A stretch of DNA of 64,000 nt from JAKAWQ01 sp035509315 (lineage in GTDB: Bacteria; Pseudomonadota; Alphaproteobacteria; Acetobacterales; Acetobacteraceae): positions 186,001 to 250,000 of the forward strand of contig DATJLS010000033.1 of assembly GCA_035509315.1 (NCBI GenBank), read 5' to 3'. Below are positions 41,178-50,958 of this stretch, piece by piece (position 1 is the stretch's first letter; every line of letters starts with the position of its first letter). The notes beneath the pieces are model-generated. The model made no database searches, had not been told where the DNA came from, and saw only the letters and a program-made list of their open reading frames with translations. A program made the translations under genes and the position numbers.

Positions 41178-43052
41178 TCAGTCCAGCGCGACCGGCGATC
41201 TTTCCTGCGCCGCCGCCCCCGAGTCGGCGAGGAAACCGCCCGATTGACGGCGCCAGAGCCGTGCATAGAGCCCACCCGCCGCGAGCAGATCCTCATGCGT
41301 GCCGATCTCGCGGATATTTCCCCGGTCGAGCACCACCAGCCTGTCCATCCTCGCGATCGTCGAAAGCCGGTGCGCGATGGCGATCACCGTCCTGCCCTCC
41401 ATCAGCGCATCGAGCCTGTCCTGGATCGCTGCCTCCACCTCGGAATCGAGCGCCGAGGTCGCCTCGTCCAGCACCAGGATCGGCGCGTCCTTCAGGATCA
41501 CCCGCGCGATCGCGATTCGCTGGCGCTGGCCTCCGGAAAGCTTCACGCCGCGCTCGCCCACATGGGCGTCGTAGCCCCGCCGACCGTTCCAATCCTCAAG
41601 ACCGAGGATGAAATCGTGCGCCTCCGCCCGCCGCGCGGCATCCTCGATCATCGCTTCCATCGCGTTCGGCCGGCCATAGCGGATATTGTCGCGGATCGAG
41701 CGATGCAGGAGCGAGGTATCCTGCGTCACCACGGCAATCTCGTTGCGCAGGCTCTCCTGCGAGACTGTGGCGATATCCTGCCCGTCGATCAGGATGCGCC
41801 CGCGCGCCGGCTCATAGAAATCCAGGAGCAGGTTGACGAGTGTCGATTTGCCGGCCCCCGACGGGCCGACCAGGCCAACCCGCTCCCCCGGCGCGACGGT
41901 GAAATCGATACCATGAAGAACCGGCACACTCCGGTCACGCCCATAATCAAAATGGATATCCTCGAAGCGGATCTCGCCGCCGGTCACGGCAAGCTCGCCC
42001 GCGCCGGCAGGATCGGGCATCTGCCGCGGAACCGCGATCGAGCGCATGCCGTCCTGCACAATGCCGACATTCTCGAAGATGCCAGTGACATTCTGCGCCA
42101 CCCATCCCGCCATGTTGGCGATCTGCCAGGCCATCGGCAGCACGGTCGCGACGGTGCCAACCGAGATCCGCCCGGCCCGAAAGAGCAGAATGGCGAGGCC
42201 GCCGGTTCCCACCACCATCACGGCATTCATTACCGCAAGCGTGAAGGTAAAGCCCGTCGCCAGCCTCGTCTGCCGGCGAAACGCATCGGTGTGCCCGTCC
42301 ACCGCCTCGCGCACGAACGCATCCTCATCGCGCGCGCGGGCGAAGAGCTTGACGGTGAGAATGTTCGTATAACCGTCCACGACCCGCCCGGTCAGCGTCG
42401 AGCGGGCCTCGGAGACCGCGCGCGAGCGCTCCCGCATGCGCGGAACGAAGATCCGGAGCAGCACCGCATAGCCGGCGAACCAGCAGAGGATCGGAACGGC
42501 GAGCCGCCAATCCGCCGCGGAAAGCAGAATGATCGCGCTCGATCCATAGACAAGGATGTACCAGACGGCGTTGGTGCCGTTGACGATGCTTTCCCTGAGC
42601 GCCGGGCCGGTCTGGATCACCCGGTTCGCGATCCGGCCGGCGAAATCGTTCTGGAAGAACGTCCAGCTCTGCCGCACCACATGCCAGTGATTCTGCCAGC
42701 GGATCAGGTTCGTCACGTTGGGATTGATCACCTGGTTGGTGACGATGTTTTGGGCGAGCACCGCCGCCGGCCGGACCAGGAGCAGGATCAGCGCCATCAC
42801 CGCAAGCTCGAAGCCAGCTTCGGCAAGCAATCGCTCCGGCCGATGCGAAGCCACAAGGCTCACCACCCGACCGATGAAGACCGGGATGGTGATATCGAGC
42901 AGGGCGACCAGAAGACCGGTCAGGAATAAGGCAGCGATCGGCCAGCGAACCTGGCGGACGAAATGCCCATAGAACCGGGCAAGGCCCTCCGTCGGCGGCT
43001 CGCTCGGCGTTCCCGCCGTCGGGTCGAGCAGGCGTTCGATACGTCTCAGCAT
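41178..43052 (-). CDS. ABC exporter (fused permease and ATPase)
   Basis: A 624-residue half transporter of the MsbA/multidrug type. Six predicted helices lie in the first 330 residues (for example WPIAALFLTGLLVALLDITI and VMALILLLVRPAAVLA). The nucleotide-binding domain has GPSGAGKST (Walker A), LSGGQRQR (signature), ILVLDEATSALDSE (Walker B) and AHRLSTIARMD (H-loop). It would work as a homodimer in the inner membrane; the cargo is unknown. The frame is open 67 codons upstream, but that part is low-complexity and contains the dispersed hairpin, so ATG 43050-43052 is used. It follows aceA on the same strand. Confidence 0.92.
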   Translation of the reverse strand: MLRRIERLLDPTAGTPSEPPTEGLARFYGHFVRQVRWPIAALFLTGLLVALLDITIPVFIGRVVSLVASHRPERLLAEAGFELAVMALILLLVRPAAVLAQNIVTNQVINPNVTNLIRWQNHWHVVRQSWTFFQNDFAGRIANRVIQTGPALRESIVNGTNAVWYILVYGSSAIILLSAADWRLAVPILCWFAGYAVLLRIFVPRMRERSRAVSEARSTLTGRVVDGYTNILTVKLFARARDEDAFVREAVDGHTDAFRRQTRLATGFTFTLAVMNAVMVVGTGGLAILLFRAGRISVGTVATVLPMAWQIANMAGWVAQNVTGIFENVGIVQDGMRSIAVPRQMPDPAGAGELAVTGGEIRFEDIHFDYGRDRSVPVLHGIDFTVAPGERVGLVGPSGAGKSTLVNLLLDFYEPARGRILIDGQDIATVSQESLRNEIAVVTQDTSLLHRSIRDNIRYGRPNAMEAMIEDAARRAEAHDFILGLEDWNGRRGYDAHVGERGVKLSGGQRQRIAIARVILKDAPILVLDEATSALDSEVEAAIQDRLDALMEGRTVIAIAHRLSTIARMDRLVVLDRGNIREIGTHEDLLAAGGLYARLWRRQSGGFLADSGAAAQERSPVALD

Positions 43053-43170
43053 GGACGTAAGGTCGGTGTGGCCCCGCCCGGCCGTCAATTGCGCTTCGCT
43101 CGGCGAAGAGCTGGCATGCGCGGGAAGCGGGGATCGGAAAGGAATCAAAAAAAGGAAGGAAAAAAGAAGT

Positions 43171-43194
43171 GGTTCTTTCTTGAAAGAAAGAACC
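43171..43194. repeat. Dispersed GGTTCTTTC hairpin, second copy
   Basis: GGTTCTTTCTT-GA-AAGAAAGAACC is a perfect 11-bp stem followed by CCAAAGAACTTTT. The core is the same as in the hairpin at 25590-25611. It lies between the aceA stop (43263) and the ABC exporter start, next to an A-rich run (AAAAAAAGGAAGGAAAAAAG, 43147-43166). It may terminate aceA transcription. Confidence 0.65.
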
Positions 43195-43262
43195 CCAAAG
43201 AACTTTTCGCCGATTTCGGGACGTTGGATGGCGGGCAGGCGCCAGCCATCCAACCGACTCCC

Positions 43263-44639
43263 TCAGTCTCCGCTCACCGCCCAGGCATGGCCGTGCACCA
43301 AGCCATCGTCGTAACGCTCCGGCGCAGATTCGGGCGCATGCTCGCGGAACTGCTCCGCCTCGGTGCTGCCTGAAAGCGCGGTGGTCGAGGATTTCCCGCC
43401 CGAGACCGCCACCGCCACCGCGTCGAAATAGCCGACCCCAACTTCCCGCTGATGCCGCGTGGCCGTGTAGCCAAGGGTCTCCGAAGCGAACTCCGCCTGT
43501 TGCAGCTCCGAATAGGCGGCCATGCCCCGCTCGCGATAATCGCGCGCGAGCCTGAACATCGCATGGTTCAGCGCATGAAAGCCGGCCAGCGTGACAAACT
43601 GGAACTTGTAGCCCATCGCCGCGATGTCCTGCTGGAAGCTCGCGATCCGCGCAGCCGAGAGCTTCTTTGCCCAATTGAAGCTCGGCGAGCAGTTGTAGGC
43701 GAGCATTTTGCCCGGAAACCGGCGATGGATCGCGTTCGCGAAATGCTCGGCCTCGGCGAGATCGGGCTCGCTCGTCTCCCACCACAAAAGATCGGCATAG
43801 GGTGCATAAGCGAGGCTGCGGGCAATCGCATACGCCGCACCCACACCGGCACGAATGCGGAAAAACCCTTCCGCCGTGCGCTCGCCGTCCAGGAATGGCC
43901 GGTCGCGCTCATCCACATCGCTGGTCAGAAGCCGGGCGGAGTGTGCATCGGTCCGGCAGAGCAGCACCGTCGCCACCCCCTCCACGTCTGCCGCCAGCCG
44001 TGCGGCATTCAGCGTGCGGATATGCTGCGCGATCGGCACCAGAACCTTGCCGCCGAGATGCCCGCATTTCTTCTCGCTCGCGAGCTGGTCCTCGAAATGC
44101 ACGCCGGCCGCGCCCGCCTCGATCATCGCCCGCATCAGCTCATAAGCGTTGAGCGGCCCGCCGAACCCCGCCTCGGCATCCGCGACGATCGGCGCCATCC
44201 AATCAGTATCGGCGGCACCACCCTCGCTCACCGCGATCTGGTCGGCCCGCCTGAGCGCCGCGTTGATCCGCCGCACCACATTGGGCACCGAATCGACCGG
44301 ATAGAGCGACTGGTCGGGATACATCTGTCCGGCCGTGTTCGCATCCGCCGCCACCTGCCAGCCCGAAAGATAGATCGCCTTGAGCCCGGCCTTCACCTGT
44401 TGCAGCGCCTGGTTGCCGGTGAGCGCACCCAGCGTGGGCACAAAAGGCTCCGCGCGCAGAAGCCGCCAGAGCCGCGCCGCGCCCATCTCCGCCAGCGTAT
44501 GACGGATACGGAACGAACCGGCGAGCCGCGCGACATCGGCCGGACCATAGTCGCGCCTGATGCCGGCGAAACGCTCATCTCCCGGCAGGCCGCCCGGCTG
44601 GCCATCAGGGGCGCGGGAAGGGATCGGGAAGGGATTCAT
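43263..44639 (-). CDS. aceA: Isocitrate lyase
   Basis: A 458-residue enzyme of the glyoxylate shunt that splits isocitrate to succinate and glyoxylate for growth on acetate or fatty acids. The catalytic KKCGHLGGK (with the active-site Cys) is at about 180-188. Also present are GWQVAADANTAGQMYPDQSLYP and DAEAGFGG (Mg2+ region). GGAG lies 8 nt before ATG 44639-44637, which is preferred to a GTG 9 nt upstream. It is divergently transcribed from a RamB/ScfR-type regulator with 139 bp between, the standard arrangement for acetate-responsive control. Confidence 0.95.
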   Translation of the reverse strand: MNPFPIPSRAPDGQPGGLPGDERFAGIRRDYGPADVARLAGSFRIRHTLAEMGAARLWRLLRAEPFVPTLGALTGNQALQQVKAGLKAIYLSGWQVAADANTAGQMYPDQSLYPVDSVPNVVRRINAALRRADQIAVSEGGAADTDWMAPIVADAEAGFGGPLNAYELMRAMIEAGAAGVHFEDQLASEKKCGHLGGKVLVPIAQHIRTLNAARLAADVEGVATVLLCRTDAHSARLLTSDVDERDRPFLDGERTAEGFFRIRAGVGAAYAIARSLAYAPYADLLWWETSEPDLAEAEHFANAIHRRFPGKMLAYNCSPSFNWAKKLSAARIASFQQDIAAMGYKFQFVTLAGFHALNHAMFRLARDYRERGMAAYSELQQAEFASETLGYTATRHQREVGVGYFDAVAVAVSGGKSSTTALSGSTEAEQFREHAPESAPERYDDGLVHGHAWAVSGD

Positions 44640-44668
44640 CGCAGCCACTCCGTGTCGGGTCGCAGTTG

Positions 44669-44681
44669 GTCAATAATTGAC
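44669..44681. promoter_or_regulatory. 13-bp perfect palindrome in the aceA-regulator intergenic region
   Basis: GTCAAT-A-ATTGAC is centred 36 bp from the aceA start, between aceA and the divergent regulator. It is a candidate binding site for that regulator. A second, weaker element, TTTGTAAAG, lies next to the regulator start (44761-44769), where autoregulation would act. Confidence 0.5.
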
Positions 44682-44778
44682 ATTGCGTTTGGGAAGACCA
44701 TCCCCGATTCTGCGATCCTTCGTGGAAAGGCGTTGTTTCCTTCACCGACACCTCTCCATATTTGTAAAGGCAGTAAAT

Positions 44779-46167
44779 ATGACTCGGGCATTGATCGGCC
44801 GCACGGTCCGGCGCCTGCGCACCGACCACCGGCTCACCCAGCAGGCGTTGGCTGCCCGCCTCGGGATCTCGGCAAGCTATCTCAACCTCATCGAGCATGA
44901 TCAGCGTGGCGTCACGGCATCTCTGCTCATCAAGCTCGCCGAGACGCTCGGGGTCGATCTCGGCCAGCTTTCCGGCAGCGCGGAACGCCAGCTCGCGGCC
45001 GGCCTGCGCGAGGTTTTCGCCGATCCGCTGCTCGGCGCCGATGCCGTTCCGGGAGAGGAGATCCTGGAGCTTGCCGGTTCGGCTCCCAATGCCGCGCGTG
45101 CAGTTCTGGCGCTCTACCGTGCCTGGCGCGTGGCGCGGGAAGATGCCGGAGGCATCGCGCTGCCCTCCGGCCGTCGTATCCTGCTGCCGAACGAGGAGGC
45201 GCGCGATTTTTTCGACGAGCACGCCAATCATTTTCCCTCGCTCGAAGTGGCGGCGGAGGGGATCGCCGCAGAGCTCGCCTCGTCTCCACACGAGATGAAC
45301 CATGCCATCGCCGAACGGCTGCGCCGCGCGCACGGCCTCACCGTCACGGTGCAGCCGCTCGTCGGCGTGCTCCGCCGCTATGATCCGGCGGCGCGCAGCC
45401 TGGCATTGTCCGAAACGCTGCCGCGCGAAAGTCGAGGCTTTCAGATGGCCTTTCAGCTTGCCCTTCTCGAGGCGCGCGAGGCGCTCGACGCGGCCGTTGC
45501 CGAGGCATCCGCCACTTCGCCCGAGGCGGCGATGCTGATCCGCATCGGCCTGCTCAATTACATCGCGGCCGCGCTGCTGATGCCCTATTCGCCGTTCCTT
45601 GAAAGCGCACGGGCACTTCGCCATGACGTGACGGCGCTTGCTGCGCGTTTCGGCGTCTCCTACGAACAGGCCTGCCAGCGTCTTTCCTCTCTCCAGCGGC
45701 CCGGTGAGCGCGGCATTCCGTTCTTCTTTCTCCGTGTCGATCCCGCCGGGAATGTCTCGAAGCGCTTCTCGGCCGCCGGCTTTCCCTTCCCGCGTCATGG
45801 CGGCTCCTGCCCGCGCTGGATCGTACACACCGCCTTCGCGCATCCGGGCGAGATCGATGTCCAGGTCTGCGAATTGCCGGACGGCGCGACCTTCCTTTGC
45901 TTCGCCCGCACAGTGGAGACCCCGGCCACGCATTGGGGAGACCCGCGGCCGACCCACGTGGTAGCATTGGGTTGCGCACTCGCCCACGCGCCGGACGTGG
46001 TCTACGCGGATGGTCTCGATCTCGGGCAGGCACGTGTTGGCATCGGGCTCTCCTGCCGTCTCTGCGAACGGCCGGATTGCCGCAGCCGGGCCTTCCCCCC
46101 GCTCGAGCATCGCCTTGCGCTCGACCCTCTCACGCGGGGCGCGAGCCCCTACCGGTTCGAAGCCTGA
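44779..46167 (+). CDS. RamB/ScfR-type short-chain fatty acyl regulator
   Basis: A 462-residue regulator. An N-terminal Cro/C1 helix-turn-helix (about 5-60, GRTVRRLRTDHRLTQQALAARLGISASYLNLIEHDQRGV) is followed by an IrrE-like middle region (about 150-330) in which the protease HExxH is degenerate (ESRGFQMAFQLALLEAR). The C-terminal DUF2083-like part is Cys-rich, with SCRLCERPDCRSRAFPP. This is the arrangement of RamB and ScfR, which bind acyl-CoA signals and control glyoxylate-cycle genes. Divergence from aceA supports that target. The ATG at 44779 is chosen because it starts the HTH. Confidence 0.9.
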   Translation: MTRALIGRTVRRLRTDHRLTQQALAARLGISASYLNLIEHDQRGVTASLLIKLAETLGVDLGQLSGSAERQLAAGLREVFADPLLGADAVPGEEILELAGSAPNAARAVLALYRAWRVAREDAGGIALPSGRRILLPNEEARDFFDEHANHFPSLEVAAEGIAAELASSPHEMNHAIAERLRRAHGLTVTVQPLVGVLRRYDPAARSLALSETLPRESRGFQMAFQLALLEAREALDAAVAEASATSPEAAMLIRIGLLNYIAAALLMPYSPFLESARALRHDVTALAARFGVSYEQACQRLSSLQRPGERGIPFFFLRVDPAGNVSKRFSAAGFPFPRHGGSCPRWIVHTAFAHPGEIDVQVCELPDGATFLCFARTVETPATHWGDPRPTHVVALGCALAHAPDVVYADGLDLGQARVGIGLSCRLCERPDCRSRAFPPLEHRLALDPLTRGASPYRFEA

Positions 46168-46195
46168 CAATCGGAAACTGTCAGAAAAGAAAAAA

Positions 46196-46217
46196 CCCCG
46201 CGAGCGAACTCGCGGGG
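46196..46217 (-). terminator. Intrinsic terminator for the cysK transcript
   Basis: CCCCGCGAG-CGAA-CTCGCGGGG is a perfect 9-bp stem with a tetraloop. On the minus strand it is followed by TTTTTTCTTTTC, the U-tract of an intrinsic terminator. It lies between the converging regulator gene (stop 46167) and cysK (stop 46427), so leftward transcripts from cysK should end here. Confidence 0.85.
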
Positions 46218-46322
46218 CAGGCTGTCTTTGAGGGATTTCGTGCGGGGGAAGCACGATGGCTGCATCTTGCCGGCTTCAACCGACGCCTTCCTTGATATGG
46301 ATCAAGGCACGCGCTTTCTCCC

Positions 46323-46421
46323 AAGCGTGAGGCGTTCGCTTGCGCTCCTGCATCCCGCTCCGGTCATTTGTTTTCTCGCGTGATTCAGACCTACGGTGAT
46401 TCCACCTCCGGTCATCGCGCT
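46323..46421 (-). repeat. Copy of the dispersed intergenic repeat
   Basis: Reading from 46421 on the minus strand: GAGCGCGATGACCGGAGGTG, then GGTCTGAATCACGCGAGAAA and CGGAGCGGGATG. This closely matches the 29786-29995 units and fills the space between the cysK stop and the terminator. Confidence 0.75.
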
Positions 46422-46426
46422 CCGGT

Positions 46427-47443
46427 TCAACCGTCGAGACCCTCGAAAAGCGCGGTCGTCATGTAGCGCTCGGCGAAGGAGGGGATGATGGTCACGATCC
46501 GCTTGCCGGACATTTCCGGACGGTGGGCCAGCCGCAGCGTCGCCGCCAGTGCCGCCCCGGCGGATATGCCTCCCGGAATGCCCTCAATACGCGCAAGCCG
46601 CCGCGCCGCCGCAAAACTTTCCTCGTTCGAGACCTGAATGATCTCGTCGATCAGGTTCGTCGCCAGCACTTCCGGCACGAATCCCGCGCCAATGCCTTGA
46701 ATCGGGTGCGGCCCGGGCGCGCCGCCCGAGAGCACGGGGCTTGCCTCCGGCTCGACCGCGATCATCCGCAGGCCGGAGAGGCGCGGCTTCAGCACTTCGG
46801 CGCAACCGGTGAGCGTCCCACCGGTGCCGACGCCGGAGACGATCGCGTCGAGCCTGCCGTTCGTGTCGTGCCAGATCTCCTCGGCCGTGGTGCGGCGATG
46901 GATCGCCGGATTGGCCGGATTGGCGAACTGGTTCGGCATCACGGCGCCCGGCGTTGCCGCGAGGATTTCCCTGGCCCGCGCGACCGCGCCCGACATGCCC
47001 TTCTCGCGCGGCGTGAGCTCCAGCTCGGCGCCGAGAAAACGGAGCATTTTGCGCCGCTCGATGGAAACCGATTCAGGCATCGTCAGGATCAGCCGATAGC
47101 CGCGCGACGCGGCGATGAAGGCGAGGCCGATGCCGGTATTGCCCGAGGTGGGCTCGACGATCACCGTCTCCGGGCCGAGCCGCCCTTCCTCTTCGAGGGC
47201 GAGAATCATGCTGACTCCGATCCGATCCTTGACGCTCGCGATCGGATTGAAGAATTCGAGCTTGAGGCAGATATCGGCCGCGATGCCATCCTCGCGGCAG
47301 ATGCGTGGAATGCGCACGAGCGGCGTGTTGCCGATGGTTTCGGCGATGCTGTCATAGATGCGGCCGCGGAGCGGCGCATCGAAGGTCATGGGCTTCGGCT
47401 TCGCAGTCATCTCCACGGGACCCTCCTCTGCGGTGGTTGTCAT
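46427..47443 (-). CDS. cysK: Cysteine synthase A
   Basis: A 338-residue PLP enzyme that makes cysteine from O-acetylserine and sulfide. The PLP lysine is in NPIASVKDRIG (about 65-75). PTSGNTGIGLAF binds substrate and GVGTGGTLTGCAEVLK binds the phosphate. The sequence has an N-terminal tail of about 20 residues beyond typical CysK. The start overlaps the MaoC gene stop by 4 bases, so the pair is one transcript. CysE, which supplies the substrate, is encoded at 56915, a separate locus. Confidence 0.93.
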   Translation of the reverse strand: MTTTAEEGPVEMTAKPKPMTFDAPLRGRIYDSIAETIGNTPLVRIPRICREDGIAADICLKLEFFNPIASVKDRIGVSMILALEEEGRLGPETVIVEPTSGNTGIGLAFIAASRGYRLILTMPESVSIERRKMLRFLGAELELTPREKGMSGAVARAREILAATPGAVMPNQFANPANPAIHRRTTAEEIWHDTNGRLDAIVSGVGTGGTLTGCAEVLKPRLSGLRMIAVEPEASPVLSGGAPGPHPIQGIGAGFVPEVLATNLIDEIIQVSNEESFAAARRLARIEGIPGGISAGAALAATLRLAHRPEMSGKRIVTIIPSFAERYMTTALFEGLDG

Positions 47444-47946
47444 CCTTGTCCGTCGACCTCTCCGCCTGCTTCGCGCCGCGGCACGAAGAGCGTGCTGGTC
47501 ATCTCCTGCACTTTTTCACCGTTCTGGTTCAGCGTCGTTGCGCGGAAGCGCACCAACCCGAATTCCGGCCGGGAGCGGGAAAGTCGCTTCTCCAGCACCT
47601 CGGTCTCGACCGAGAGCGTATCCCCCGGGCGCACCGGACGCGGCCAGTTGAGCGATTCGACGCCAGCGCCCACGCTGCCCCCGGCAATCGGCGGCAATCC
47701 CCCGCCCATCAGCATCCGCATCGTCACCGAGGCCGTATGCCAGCCGCTGGCGATCAGCCCCCCATAGCGGCCCTGCGTGGCCGCTTCCTCGTCCGTGTGC
47801 TGGGGCTGGGGATCGTACTGCGTCGCGAATTCCTTGATCGCGGCGGCGTCGAGCGGTTCGCGGAGCGGCGAGACGAAGCGCTGGCCCGGCAGGAAATCTT
47901 CATAATGGAAGGGCGTCACGTCCAGAGCGTGATGATTTTTGACCAT
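47440..47946 (-). CDS. MaoC-like hot-dog dehydratase
   Basis: A 168-residue MaoC/R-hydratase family protein. The family core reads FHYEDFLPGQRFVSP, then FATQYDPQPQHTDEEAA (catalytic Asp and His), YGGLIASGWHTASVTMRM, LNWPRPVRPGDTLSVETEV. It hydrates (R)-specific enoyl-CoA or acts on a related thioester. Start ATG 47946-47944 is inside an inverted repeat (47924-47954), so the first 8-10 residues (MVKNHHALDV) appear to be repeat-derived rather than part of the fold. It is followed by cysK with a 4-bp overlap. Confidence 0.88.
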   Translation of the reverse strand: MVKNHHALDVTPFHYEDFLPGQRFVSPLREPLDAAAIKEFATQYDPQPQHTDEEAATQGRYGGLIASGWHTASVTMRMLMGGGLPPIAGGSVGAGVESLNWPRPVRPGDTLSVETEVLEKRLSRSRPEFGLVRFRATTLNQNGEKVQEMTSTLFVPRREAGGEVDGQG

Positions 47947-47954
47947 CACGCTCT
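47924..47954. promoter_or_regulatory. Inverted repeat covering the MaoC start codon
   Basis: AGAGCGTGATG (47924-47934) and CATCACGCTCT (47944-47954) are perfect 11-bp arms with a 9-bp loop. The start codon of the MaoC gene (47946-47944) lies in one arm, so an mRNA hairpin would mask it. The arm sequence GAGCGTGATG is also the start of the dispersed repeat family, which suggests that a repeat piece landed at the gene start. Confidence 0.65.
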
Positions 47955-48052
47955 CGCTTTGCTCTCTCGATCAAGTGCGCCACTTCCCCATGGGCTTTGG
48001 CGGATCGCTTCGCTTTTCCACCAGAAGCCGTACTGATCTAGGCTCATACGCT

Positions 48053-49456
<1,404 letters not shown>

Positions 49457-49628
49457 CCATCTCTCCTTCGGCCGACCCCCTTCTTCCGGCCGGCACAGGC
49501 TCCGCCAATGCTGCCCCTCGGCCGCTTTCTCGCCAACCCGAGCGTCCCTTTGGCTGCCATGACCGGGCCGCTCGCCGCTCCGCTTGCGCAGGACGATAAT
49601 CCGCCGGCGATTCGCCTGGAGTAAGAAG

Positions 49629-50927
49629 ATGTCCGCGTTGCTGGTTCCCCTCGTGCTCGGTCTCGCCCTGCTCGCCGCCCTTCTCGTGCTCGCGTGGCAA
49701 GGCCGAGCTTTTGCGAGCCTTCATGCGCTCGCCCGGCAGACCATTGCCGCCGCCGAGAGCGGGCGCGGCGGGCTCGCCGAAGCCGAGAGGTCCCTCACCG
49801 CCCTGGTGGTAGAGCGGCAGGAGGGTCTGCGCACCCAGCTCGCCGCCAGCCTGGGCGAGATGCGCACAGCGCTTGCCGAGGAACAGGGCAAGCTGCGCCT
49901 CCATCTCGCCGAAGCCGCCGAGCGCAGCGGCCGCGAGCAGGCCGAGCGTTTCGAGCGGCTGCGCACCATGACCGAGGAAAAGCTCGCCGAGCTTCGTCTC
50001 GGCAACGAGGCCAAGCTCGCGGAAATCCAGAAGACAGTGAACGAGGACCTTCAGGCCAGCGTGCAGAAGCGGATGGAAGAAAGCTTCTCCCGCGTCATCG
50101 AGCAATTCGCGGCGGTGCAAAAGGCGATGGGCGAGGTTCAGGCGGTGACGGCCGCGATCGGCGATATCAAGCGCATCTTCGCCAACGTGAAAACACGCGG
50201 CGGCTGGGGCGAAACCCAGCTTCGCGCCATGCTCGACGACCTTCTGCCCGCCGGCGCCTACGACGCCAACTGCAAGCTCGGCCCGGAAACCGACGAGGCG
50301 GTGGATTTCGCGATCCGCATGCCCGCCCGCGGAGAGGAGAAGCCGCTGCTGCCGGTGGACGCGAAATTTCCGCTCGAGGATTACGAACGCCTCCTTTCGG
50401 CGATGGAAGCGGGCGATGCCGAGTCCGAGCGCCTCGCCCGCCGCGGCATCGAACGGCGCGTGCGCGACGAGGCGCGCAAGATCGCCGAGAAATATATCCG
50501 CCCGCCGCGCACGGTTGAATTCGCGGTGCTCTATCTCACCACCGACGGGCTTTATACCGAGGTCGCCCGTGTCCCCGGCCTGATCGAGGAGCTCGGCCGC
50601 ACCCACAAGGTCCTCGTGCTCGGCCCGAGCCTCTTCCCCGCCCTGCTCCGCACCATCCAGCTCGGCTTCGTCACCCTCGCCCTCGAGCAGAAGGCAGACG
50701 AGGTGCGCCAGCTTCTCGGCGCCACCAAGATCGAGATGGTGAAAATGGATGAAGTGTTGGAACGGCTTGCCGGCCAGGCCGGCCGGATGTCCAACACGAT
50801 CGACATGGCACGTCGGCGCACCCGCGTGGTCAGCCGCAAGCTCCGCGAGGTCGAGATCCCCGATTCAGAACAGGCCGCCCTCCTGCTCGCCCCCGACCCG
50901 GACGAGCCGAGCGAAGAAGAAGCATAG
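49629..50927 (+). CDS. rmuC: DNA recombination protein RmuC
   Basis: A 432-residue membrane-anchored nuclease-like protein. An N-terminal helix (about 3-22) is followed by a long coiled coil (about 30-180) and the RmuC domain, with NVKTRGGWGETQLRAMLDDLLP, PVDAKFPLEDYERLL and FAVLYLTTDGLYTEV. RmuC limits inversion of short repeats and acts in recombination, which is of interest near so many repeats. ATG 49629 is preferred to the start at 49584. A GC hairpin at 50927-50951 follows the stop. Confidence 0.93.
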   Translation: MSALLVPLVLGLALLAALLVLAWQGRAFASLHALARQTIAAAESGRGGLAEAERSLTALVVERQEGLRTQLAASLGEMRTALAEEQGKLRLHLAEAAERSGREQAERFERLRTMTEEKLAELRLGNEAKLAEIQKTVNEDLQASVQKRMEESFSRVIEQFAAVQKAMGEVQAVTAAIGDIKRIFANVKTRGGWGETQLRAMLDDLLPAGAYDANCKLGPETDEAVDFAIRMPARGEEKPLLPVDAKFPLEDYERLLSAMEAGDAESERLARRGIERRVRDEARKIAEKYIRPPRTVEFAVLYLTTDGLYTEVARVPGLIEELGRTHKVLVLGPSLFPALLRTIQLGFVTLALEQKADEVRQLLGATKIEMVKMDEVLERLAGQAGRMSNTIDMARRRTRVVSRKLREVEIPDSEQAALLLAPDPDEPSEEEA

Positions 50928-50951
50928 GCCAAGGGGCTCTGCCCCCTGGCC
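50927..50951 (+). terminator. Hairpin terminator after rmuC
   Basis: GGCCAAGGGGC-TCT-GCCCCCTGGCC forms a stem right at the rmuC stop and is followed by TTTCTTCCT. It resembles the CAAGGGGC-TCG-GCCCCTTG hairpin at 19202-19220. It would stop rmuC transcripts and may also end the converging corC gene. Confidence 0.65.
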
Positions 50952-50958
50952 TTTCTTC

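Noticed and set aside
44779..46167. Active IrrE-type protease in the RamB-like regulator
   Set aside because: The HExxH position is degenerate (FQMAFQLALLE), as in other RamB/ScfR proteins.
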